13,156 bases of DNA. Source: CAZLBV01 sp964557845 (lineage in GTDB: Bacteria > Acidobacteriota > Aminicenantia > Aminicenantales > Aminicenantaceae). How positions within the stretch are numbered: position 1 is the first letter of the stretch; every line of letters starts with the position of its first letter. Made by a program: the position numbers and the translations under genes. The stretch lies in contig CAZLBV010000310.1 in NCBI GenBank assembly GCA_964557845.1, forward strand, positions 1-13,156. Reading direction: 5' to 3'. The notes under the pieces were generated by a model. The model was not told the DNA's origin, did no database searches, and saw nothing but the letters and a program-made list of their open reading frames with translations. Below, piece after piece: positions 7,778-13,156 of the stretch.

Positions 7778-10747
7778 TCAGTGATTATTGGAATTTTTTT
7801 TCCGCAAAACAATAGTTAAAATACTTCCAAGCAAAATAAAAGATAGGATTAGGGCTATATATTTTCTTACCGGATTAATAAATATGACCTTAGTGCTGTT
7901 ACCTGATACGATAAATCCTGCCCAGTAATAGGGATGCGTAAGAACTTCGGAATGGATCATTTCGAGTTTTGCCTGCTGAAGAGCCTGGGCTATTGTTCGG
8001 GAAGAACGAAGGTGGGTATAAAATCTTTCCATTAATTGATAGGTCGCCTGGTCATTGACCGACCAGAGACTCATAATAACCGAAGATGTTCCCGCATAGA
8101 AAAAAGCACGGTTCAAGCCTTCTATGCCCTCTCCCATTATCAATTGACCTCCTCCTGTATGACAGGCTGATAGAGTGACAAGGTCGGCATTAAGTTTTAA
8201 ATTATAAATTTCACGCATTTGCAGGAAACCGTCTTCAGTTGGATCATTATCCAGTACCAACATTATCGAGGATCGGGCTGGCATTTTATCATCGATGAGG
8301 CTGTGGGTAGCAAAATGAAGGATCTTGTAGTCGATCAGGTTATATTGTTTAATTCTTTCTTCTGTGGCTTGTTTTCTTTTTAAGATGTCGCTTTTTTCTT
8401 TACTAAATAAGGAAGAGATCCGGTCTGTTTCGATCCCGCTGTATTTTAAACGGAAGAACTGGAGATCAGATTGAGCATAGAATTCATTAAAGATATTTTT
8501 ATTTGTGTTTTCTTTTTCCAATTCTCCAAAATTAGGATCTCCCACAGCGAGTATATCCTTTTGCCGCCTTATATGGTTTGAACCGTTTCGGCTGATGATC
8601 TCCCGTAATGATGTAATCGAGGGGGCATAGGAAATTTTTATATCTTCGATCAACCAATGATTTTTATCTGTAATAAGAGTTTCAAAAGGGAGGGCATTCA
8701 AAACATCTGCCGGGACAAAGATAATATTTTTTATGTTTCTTTCGAGTCCTGGTAAAACCAGTTGATGGAATAATTCATTGCCCATTTTAAAATTATGGTT
8801 GTCTTTATCGGAGATAACCTTAAGATAACTAGAAACAGATGATTGTAGTTTTTCCCTGGCTTGAAGCCTGAAGATCTTCAGCTTCTTTTTGGTCACCACG
8901 AAGGCAAGAGAATGTTCAACTCCTATCATATAAGCAAAAAAGGCAGTGTTATTATCGAGAAGTTTATTCTGTGCTTCTTCAATGGTGATTATCTCAGGGT
9001 ACTTTAAGCTGGCATATGCCGGACTTTTTGAGCGCATCTCTCTCTTGAGTGCTTCCAATTCATCTTCATATTGCATCAGAGAGGCCTCGAAATTTTTTTT
9101 ATCCTCGGATGAAATCCCGTTATCCAGGAGATGGGTGTAGATATTGGATATGTTCTTCATTAATTCTTTTTCCCGATTCTGAAGCTGGACATCGAGGCCG
9201 GTTTTAATATCAATCCTTGATCGTTCTAATCTGTCGAGGAAAGATCTTGCTTTCGCCCTTTCAAGATAATTAAAAGCTTCTCTGTTGTACCCTTTTTGAG
9301 GGTCGTTTTCATTAAGAAAAACTAGGAGATTGATAAGATTATGATACACTCCAAGGCGTTTGTCTGTTCCGAAAAAGCTGGCTTTGAGTTCTTCCAGAAC
9401 GATGTTAGAACGGATGTCTTCAATTACTGTGATCGAAGCCTTGTATCTTTCCAGGGCTTTATAATAATCTCCTTGTTTTGTATAATTTTTACCCATTTCA
9501 TAAAAAGCTTCCCAGAGGATCTTACCGTGTTTTATCCCCATAGCAAGGTCAATGGCTTTTTGAAAATATTCAGACGAATCTTCATAATTGCCTTGGTTGT
9601 GATGGACGATCCCGATGTTATTTAAAACCATGCCCTGGGATTCAATGTCATTTGTCTCTTGTGCTAGTTCTAGAGCAGAATGGAAATAGGTCAAGGCTTC
9701 ACCATATTTCCGCATATCTGTGTAGATACTGCCGATATTGTTCAGGGCATGAACCTGTGAGGAAGTAAATTCAATATTTGTTGCCGTTTCTAAGCATCTT
9801 GTGAAATAATCGAGAGCATGAGTGAAGTCTTCCTCCTTTTGTGAGATAAGCCCTTTGAGGCGGTAATTTTCTCCGATGTTATTTAGAACTCTTGATAGAT
9901 CGTCCTTGTCTCCGATTTCTTTATCGATCTCGAGGCATTGTTGGAAATACTCTAGCGATTTATCATAATTACCTAAGCTTTGATAGCAGATTCCAAGATT
10001 GTTCAAACAATTGGATATTTCGTTGGAGCTGTTCAGTTCACGGAAGATGTTCAGTGCTTCTGTATAGCGATCCAGGGCACGTGAATAATTCCCTATTTTT
10101 TCATAATAAATCCCGAGATTATTCAAGCATCGACCTTCTGAAGTTTTGTGGTTGACCGAGCGGGCAATAGTTAGGGCTTCTTCTGTTTTCTGCCTTAATT
10201 TTTGGTAGTCGCTTGCATAAAGATAAGTCACTCCCAACATGCGAAGACACTTTAACTCGAGTTCTTTACTTTTGATCGAACGGGCCAGATCGATCGCATT
10301 TTCAAGAGATCGGCAGGCTTCCGGATAATCTCCATTGCTGCGGTGTGTTTTTGATTCCTGGTAGAGGTCATGAATAGTCAGTGCGGTTTCAATCTCCTTT
10401 TTTTGTTTTTCGTATATGATCGTTTCTGTAATAGATTGCGCGGAACGGAAATAACCCACAAAATCGCTTAGTTTTCCAATATTCCAGTAAAGCAGGCCCA
10501 ATCTTAATAATATTTGGCATTCTTCCTCTTTGCTGATCGAAGTTTTGTATGTGTTCAGATATTCAGTATAGAGATCTATTGATTCCTGAAATTGACCTGA
10601 TATTCTTGCTGCCTCTGCGTTTTCTAATAGTTGTTTTGCAGAAGCTACTGAGTGATTATTAGTTTTGAGAGCTATGTTACTTGAAGACAAGATCAGAAAA
10701 AAAAGGAGGGAGACAAAAAGATTTTTAACAAGATTGAAATTAAACAT
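7778..10747 (-). CDS. Exported TPR-CHAT caspase-like protein with C-terminal membrane anchor
   Basis: The 989-residue product starts with a signal sequence (hydrophobic core about residues 9-22). About ten TPR repeats follow to about residue 430, many with the LNNLGxxYxxxGNYxxALxxY pattern, then a helical coiled segment (about 480-590), then a CHAT domain (about 640-945). The caspase-like dyad is intact: His815 in HFATHS and Cys862 in LSACHTGGG. A final helix at about 963-982 is followed by RKK, so the body should lie outside the cytoplasm with the tail inside. CHAT domains are clan CD proteases; the TPRs likely bind a partner or substrate. The ATG at 10747 is preferred to the upstream TTG at 10762, which would add only five residues; neither has a good ribosome-binding site. 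Sigma and anti-sigma genes follow on the same strand. The substrate is unknown, and the anti-sigma outer domain or the nearby small exported protein are candidates. Confidence 0.9.
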   Translation of the reverse strand: MFNFNLVKNLFVSLLFFLILSSSNIALKTNNHSVASAKQLLENAEAARISGQFQESIDLYTEYLNTYKTSISKEEECQILLRLGLLYWNIGKLSDFVGYFRSAQSITETIIYEKQKKEIETALTIHDLYQESKTHRSNGDYPEACRSLENAIDLARSIKSKELELKCLRMLGVTYLYASDYQKLRQKTEEALTIARSVNHKTSEGRCLNNLGIYYEKIGNYSRALDRYTEALNIFRELNSSNEISNCLNNLGICYQSLGNYDKSLEYFQQCLEIDKEIGDKDDLSRVLNNIGENYRLKGLISQKEEDFTHALDYFTRCLETATNIEFTSSQVHALNNIGSIYTDMRKYGEALTYFHSALELAQETNDIESQGMVLNNIGIVHHNQGNYEDSSEYFQKAIDLAMGIKHGKILWEAFYEMGKNYTKQGDYYKALERYKASITVIEDIRSNIVLEELKASFFGTDKRLGVYHNLINLLVFLNENDPQKGYNREAFNYLERAKARSFLDRLERSRIDIKTGLDVQLQNREKELMKNISNIYTHLLDNGISSEDKKNFEASLMQYEDELEALKREMRSKSPAYASLKYPEIITIEEAQNKLLDNNTAFFAYMIGVEHSLAFVVTKKKLKIFRLQAREKLQSSVSSYLKVISDKDNHNFKMGNELFHQLVLPGLERNIKNIIFVPADVLNALPFETLITDKNHWLIEDIKISYAPSITSLREIISRNGSNHIRRQKDILAVGDPNFGELEKENTNKNIFNEFYAQSDLQFFRLKYSGIETDRISSLFSKEKSDILKRKQATEERIKQYNLIDYKILHFATHSLIDDKMPARSSIMLVLDNDPTEDGFLQMREIYNLKLNADLVTLSACHTGGGQLIMGEGIEGLNRAFFYAGTSSVIMSLWSVNDQATYQLMERFYTHLRSSRTIAQALQQAKLEMIHSEVLTHPYYWAGFIVSGNSTKVIFINPVRKYIALILSFILLGSILTIVLRKKNSNNH

Positions 10748-10787
10748 CTTAAGCAGTATCAAGGCCTAGTATATACTTTTTTCAAAA

Positions 10788-10816
10788 ATTATGGCAGAGA
10801 AAGATTTAGGATTCAA
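10788..10816 (-). promoter_or_regulatory. Candidate promoter of the CHAT gene
   Basis: On the minus strand TTGAAT (10811-10816) and CATAAT (10788-10793) are 17 bp apart. They match the sigma-70 consensus at 4/6 and 5/6. Start of transcription near 10781 gives a leader of about 34 nt. An ECF-type promoter cannot be excluded because this sigma factor's recognition sequence is unknown. Confidence 0.4.
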
Positions 10817-10817
10817 T

Positions 10818-10881
10818 ACCCCTTTCAGGTGAAATTAGGGGTGAATATAGAGATCTTTTATCCCCTTAAGGGGTGAATATA
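10818..10881 (-). promoter_or_regulatory. Repeat cluster upstream of the CHAT promoter
   Basis: AGGGGTGAATATA occurs twice, at 10837-10849 and 10869-10881, exactly 32 bp apart (about three helical turns). ACCCCT at 10818-10823 is an inverted partner of the first copy, and CCCCTTAAGGGG at 10862-10873 is a perfect palindrome that includes part of the second copy. All lie directly upstream of the candidate -35, at about -40, -62 and -94. The arrangement suits an activator or repressor that binds several sites on one face of the helix. Confidence 0.5.
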
Positions 10882-10888
10882 AAAATAA

Positions 10889-10914
10889 AGAGCTTTTTAA
10901 CTGCTCTCTTTTTT
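10889..10914. terminator. Hairpin with T-tract, possibly bidirectional terminator
   Basis: AGAGC (10889-10893) pairs with GCTCT (10903-10907). On the plus strand six T follow at 10909-10914. On the minus strand the tail is TTATTTTTA. The minus-strand reading would separate the small exported-protein gene (stop at 11099) from the CHAT gene. The 5-bp stem is short, so confidence is limited. Confidence 0.4.
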
Positions 10915-10935
10915 ATAAATAGGTTTAATTTTCAC

Positions 10936-10976
10936 AGAGAAAGGTAAAATACTTTCTCTCTAATTATTTTTTATTT
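10936..10976 (+). terminator. Terminator-like hairpin in the 10763-11098 gap
   Basis: AGAGAAAG (10936-10943) and CTTTCTCT (10952-10959) are perfect complements with an 8-base loop. On the plus strand a T-rich run (10961-10976) follows, the usual order for an intrinsic terminator. No plus-strand gene precedes it, so it would end an unseen short RNA or antisense transcript, or it is simply a structured spacer. Confidence 0.35.
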
Positions 10977-11011
10977 CTCAGAGCAGAACGATTGACTTCT
11001 ATCTGCCCTGC

Positions 11012-11051
11012 CGCGACGGGATTTTGAGATAATAATCCTTCTCCCGTCGCG
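11012..11051. repeat. GC-rich 10-bp inverted repeat downstream of the small exported-protein gene
   Basis: CGCGACGGGA (11012-11021) and TCCCGTCGCG (11042-11051) are perfect complements around a 20-base loop. The stem is far more GC-rich than its surroundings. It lies about 50 bases past the stop at 11099 on the minus strand but has no T-tract on either side, so it is not a standard intrinsic terminator. It may protect the 3' end of the small gene's RNA or be a remnant of a dispersed repeat. Confidence 0.5.
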
Positions 11052-11098
11052 CTGTGCAAATATAGATTTTTAATTATCCGATAAATTTTTTAAGATTT

Positions 11099-11383
11099 TT
11101 AATCGTCCTCACTTGGTCTTACGCTGGTCAAACCACCGGTTACTTTGATCTTCCTGATGTTGCTATTTTCCGGATTGTCAGGCTGATCAGATTTGTTGTA
11201 ATCATCAAAAACAGGAATAAAGGAGAACAATGATGCTAATAGGGTTACCGGAGTTTTGATAATACGTTTAAAATTGAATTTTTCGGGAGACGCCTTGGCT
11301 GAAACAGTCCCGGGTAAAACAAAAGACAAAACAGCTACCACCGCGATTAACGCAGCAACCCTTCTTAAATTTGATTTACGCAT
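11099..11383 (-). CDS. Small exported protein of unknown function
   Basis: The 94-residue product has a clear signal peptide: MRKSNLRR, then a hydrophobic core to about residue 28, then a VSA-KA cleavage site. The mature part is about 63 residues, starts basic (SPEKFNFKRIIKTP), has one hydrophobic stretch (VTLLASLFSFIPVF) and ends in a polar, acidic tail (RPSEDD). I recognise no family. The ATG at 11383 is chosen over an upstream TTG (11395) because GGAGG lies 5 bp before the ATG and overlaps the TTG. A TTGACA at 11521-11526 with a poor -10 (TAGTTT, 11498-11503) may be the promoter, giving a leader of over 100 nt. It is the first gene of the minus-strand run leading to the CHAT and sigma genes, but a 350-bp gap with terminator-like hairpins separates it from them. 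Confidence 0.7.
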   Translation of the reverse strand: MRKSNLRRVAALIAVVAVLSFVLPGTVSAKASPEKFNFKRIIKTPVTLLASLFSFIPVFDDYNKSDQPDNPENSNIRKIKVTGGLTSVRPSEDD

Positions 11384-11587
11384 AACGACCTCCAAAATTT
11401 AATTTTAACAGCCTCTATTTGTTAGGTAAGTTGATGAATAATCTTTTCTTATAGAAAAAACCTTCATTCATACCACCTGACAATAAAATGCTGTTTTAAA
11501 CTATTCTTCTAAACTTTATTTGTCAAGTCATGTTTTTTTCTAAGTTGTTTAAAAAAATATACTTATACTTATTCACCTCTTCATATG

Positions 11588-11608
11588 GTAGTAGAATTTT
11601 TCTACTAC
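11588..11608. repeat. Perfect 9-bp-arm palindrome in the 11384-11710 gap
   Basis: GTAGTAGAA (11588-11596) and TTCTACTAC (11600-11608) flank three T. ATATG on the left and CATAT on the right extend the symmetry past a 2-base bulge. There is no adjacent T-tract on either strand beyond general AT-richness, so it looks more like an operator or protein-binding site than a terminator. The rest of the gap from 11384 to 11710 holds the leader and possible promoter of the small exported-protein gene and AT-rich sequence with no gene. Confidence 0.45.
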
Positions 11609-11714
11609 ATCATATATTGAGTCGCAAAAAGATAAAAAAAATTGAATATTTTTTGTTTTTTTTAAGTATTAGGATTTAGGAAAATATATTATAAATCAAG
11701 CCAAAAAGGATTAA

Positions 11715-11966
11715 CCTGAACTATTCATAAAAAATGCAGATAATAAGATTAACCCTATTATTATCAGTAATATGCAATAAATCTATGGAAAACATATTAT
11801 ATCTCAGTTTTGATTACATATCATTTATTATAATCTGCATTTTTTACCCTTCGGGAGCGCCGATCTTAGCACAAACACTTCACCGCCCCGAGTTCGCGGT
11901 AGTTGACTACAGCTTCACTCGAGGCGTCTTGTGTTTGCACTAACCTCGACGCTTGAATAATCCAGG
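11715..11966. mobile_element. MITE-like non-coding element, 252 bp, flanked by TTAA
   Basis: The left end CCTGAACTATTCA (11715-11727) and the right end TGAATAATCCAGG (11954-11966) are inverted repeats with two mismatches in 13. TTAA stands directly outside both ends (11711-11714 and 11967-11970), as in a target-site duplication. TTAA is self-complementary, so it could instead be part of the ends. From memory, CC-ending termini and short duplications suit the IS1380 group; treat that as tentative. Inside, AAAAAATGCAGAT (11729-11741) and its exact complement (11833-11845) bracket an AT-rich half. The right half is GC-richer and folds as a hairpin (11872-11937). No transposase is present. A third copy of the end lies at 12472-12484. 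The open frame inside (from 11734) does not look like a protein. Confidence 0.6.
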
Positions 11967-11984
11967 TTAAGAAAAGTTTGAGGA

Positions 11985-12392
11985 TTAAATATCTTTGAAA
12001 AAGTAGTTGATCTCCCATTGCGCGGTTGCGGGAGCATCAGAGCCATGAGCAGCATTACGCTCCACAGAAAACCCATAGGTATGGCGGAGGGAACCGGGTT
12101 CAGCCACAGCGGGATCAGTAGCGCCCATTACGTTTCTCCATTTACTAATAGCATTTTCCCCTTCTAATACCATCACTATTATTTTTCCAGATGACATAAA
12201 ATCAGTCAGGCTTGAATAAAAAGGTTTGTCTTCATGAACAATATAAAAACCTTCGGCTTCTTGTTTAGTAAGTTGTTTCATTTCCATTCGGATTATATCA
12301 AATCCTTCATCCTCTATGCGTTGTATTATTTTTCCAGTGACTTTCTTTTTTACTGCATCTGGTTTGATTATAGCTAATGTTCTTTCAGTCAT
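11985..12392 (-). CDS. ndk: Nucleoside-diphosphate kinase
   Basis: The 135-residue product is a complete, short-form Ndk, which passes the gamma-phosphate between nucleoside triphosphates and diphosphates through a phosphohistidine. Visible family features are IIKPDAV at 8-14 (Lys10 binds phosphate), Tyr50, Arg86, GATDP at 90-94, Arg103 and the active-site motif NAAHGSD at 113-119, with His116 the phosphorylated residue. The usual Ser after HGSD is Ala here, a tolerated variant as far as I know. The ATG at 12392 has AGGTGAG 4-6 bp upstream. It is divergent from the QueG-like gene at 12596. The stop is only 18 bp from the right end of the MITE-like element, which therefore lies directly downstream of it. 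Confidence 0.97.
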   Translation of the reverse strand: MTERTLAIIKPDAVKKKVTGKIIQRIEDEGFDIIRMEMKQLTKQEAEGFYIVHEDKPFYSSLTDFMSSGKIIVMVLEGENAISKWRNVMGATDPAVAEPGSLRHTYGFSVERNAAHGSDAPATAQWEINYFFKDI

Positions 12393-12436
12393 TTTCTCAC
12401 CTTTTATACCTTTCCAAAAAATGGATTTTTACAATA

Positions 12437-12488
12437 GATCCAGCTGTTCTTCCTGGATCGATCCTGACCCGTGAATAATCCAGGCTAA
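12437..12488. repeat. Lone element end and overlapping hairpins upstream of ndk
   Basis: TGAATAATCCAGG at 12472-12484 is identical over 13 bases to the right end of the 252-bp element at 11954-11966, and CTAA follows instead of TTAA. The same CCTGGAT word occurs inverted at 12452-12458, and GATCCAG (12437-12443) pairs with CTGGATC (12453-12459), so two mutually exclusive hairpins are possible. This may be an element remnant now sitting in the leader or promoter region of ndk. Confidence 0.5.
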
Positions 12489-12558
12489 TAAAATTTTAAT
12501 ATATTGATATAACCTAATCTCATTTTTCAGTCAATGAATGATTTTTTGCTGCCAGTAG

Positions 12559-12588
12559 TTGACTGGAGGGTTTATAGTTTCTTAAAAT
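12559..12588 (+). promoter_or_regulatory. Promoter of the QueG-like gene; transcript probably leaderless
   Basis: TTGACT (12559-12564, 5/6) and TAAAAT (12583-12588, 5/6) are 18 bp apart, the same design as the promoter at 778-807. The -10 ends 7 bases before the ATG at 12596, so transcription would start at or next to the start codon. No Shine-Dalgarno lies within the usual distance; the only GGAGGG (12565-12570) is inside the spacer. Confidence 0.55.
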
Positions 12589-12595
12589 TGAATCC

Positions 12596-13156
12596 ATGCA
12601 AAATGAAAAACAGAATTTTGTAACAGTAGAGCAATTCGCAAGGGATTTAGGTTTTTCCTTTTTTGGAGCTGCCGACATCACAAGGATCCAGCAGGATTTT
12701 CATATCGAAAGCAGAGTTTCATCCAAGTATCCCAGAGGAATATCCTTAGGCAAAAAACTGCTGGATTCAGTCTTGGATACCATTAAAAATGAGCCAAATG
12801 CGCTTTATTTTCATCACTACAGACAGATAAACTTTTTTCTGGACAGGGGAGCTCTACTGTTGTCCTCTTTTATTCAAGAAAAGGGTTTTAATGCCCTTCC
12901 CATAGCTGCTTCTCAAGTAATCGATTGGGAAAAGCAGATTGGCCATGTTTCCCATAAAAAGGTAGCACAATTAGCCGGCCTAGGTTGGATCGGCAGGAAT
13001 AACCTTTTGGTCACTAAAGAAGCTGGATCCAGATTAAGGTTGGTAACCATACTGACTGATATGCCGTTAGAATGCGGTACTCCAGTTCCGTTTTCTTGTG
13101 GAGATTGTACAAAGTGTATTTCTGAATGTCCTGCTAATGCAATAGATACAGATCCC
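12596..13156 (+). CDS. QueG-like 4Fe-4S protein (5' part only)
   Basis: Reading from the ATG at 12596, 187 residues run to the window edge without a stop. The pattern is that of the epoxyqueuosine-reductase-like Fe-S family: VSHKKVAQLAGLGWIGRNN (118-136), GSRLRLVTILTDMPL (144-158), then a ferredoxin-type cluster C168-x2-C171-x2-C174-x3-C178-P. The second cluster expected in the family would lie beyond the edge. QueG reduces epoxyqueuosine to queuosine in tRNA; the N-terminal half here is divergent from QueG as I know it, so a paralogue with another substrate is possible and I give no gene symbol. An in-frame TAG at 12575-12577 limits the start, and only ATG 12596 is sensible. It is divergent from ndk with its own promoter. 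Confidence 0.8.
   Translation, partial: MQNEKQNFVTVEQFARDLGFSFFGAADITRIQQDFHIESRVSSKYPRGISLGKKLLDSVLDTIKNEPNALYFHHYRQINFFLDRGALLLSSFIQEKGFNALPIAASQVIDWEKQIGHVSHKKVAQLAGLGWIGRNNLLVTKEAGSRLRLVTILTDMPLECGTPVPFSCGDCTKCISECPANAIDTDP

Noticed and set aside
6440..10747. Type III-E CRISPR (Craspase) system, because a TPR-CHAT protein and a sigma factor occur together
   Set aside because: There is no CRISPR array, no gRAMP/Cas7-11 and no Csx30/Csx31-like gene in the window, and this CHAT protein has a signal sequence and a membrane anchor. Only the analogy is kept.
11012..11051. Intrinsic terminator
   Set aside because: The stem is strong but no T-tract follows on either strand, so it is listed as an inverted repeat only.
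11872..11937. Integron attC site, suggested by the long imperfect hairpin
   Set aside because: The conserved RYYYAAC and GTTRRRY ends are absent, no integrase is seen, and the hairpin lies within an element with its own inverted ends.
11734..11943. Small plus-strand protein inside the MITE-like element
   Set aside because: The frame spans both unlike halves of the element and its inverted repeats, has no ribosome-binding site, and the translation shows no protein-like pattern.
12393..12436. Sigma-70 promoter for ndk (TTGTAA and TATAAA)
   Set aside because: The spacer between these words is about 20 bp, too long to be convincing, so no ndk promoter is called.

Overview
The window looks like the chromosome of an AT-rich, probably Gram-negative and uncultured bacterium. 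Several genes encode exported or lipid-anchored proteins. Housekeeping-type promoters (TTGACA and TATAAT-like hexamers) sit in front of many of them, and a nucleoside-diphosphate kinase and a queuosine-reductase-like iron-sulfur protein are present. The mix of C69 dipeptidase, TMEM43-like protein, TPR-CHAT protein and zinc-finger anti-sigma factor recalls Aminicenantes-type genomes. That placement is a weak guess from gene content; no 16S or other marker is in the window.

Layout. 1-678 (+) is the 3' part of an alpha/beta-hydrolase (esterase-like). 837-2132 (+) is an exported, possibly lipid-anchored protein with its own consensus promoter. Convergent to it on the minus strand are a TMEM43-family membrane protein (2218-3381, perfect sigma-70 promoter), a DTW-domain tRNA-modification enzyme (3598-4302, shorter than the open frame) and a secreted C69-family dipeptidase (4633-6267) whose -10 region lies inside a 19-bp palindrome.

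The most interesting part is a minus-strand cluster. It runs from a small exported protein (11099-11383) to a roughly 990-residue exported TPR-CHAT protease-like protein anchored by a C-terminal membrane helix (7778-10747), an ECF-type sigma factor (7116-7655) and a membrane-spanning zinc-finger anti-sigma factor with an FN3-like outer domain (6440-7126). Sigma and anti-sigma overlap by 11 bp. The CHAT His and Cys residues are both present, and topology puts CHAT on the same side of the membrane as the anti-sigma outer domain. I infer a possible protease-gated sigma module. The upstream regions of the CHAT gene and of the sigma gene share a related sequence of about 24-31 bp, and two copies of AGGGGTGAATATA lie 32 bp apart upstream of the CHAT gene.

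The right end holds a 252-bp non-coding element with inverted ends and TTAA on both sides (MITE-like), an ndk gene, a lone further copy of the element's end, and the 5' part of a QueG-like Fe-S protein whose promoter suggests a leaderless transcript. I see no tRNA, rRNA, CRISPR array, transposase gene or origin. Translations of the 5'-truncated and 3'-truncated genes at the window edges were read directly from the sequence.
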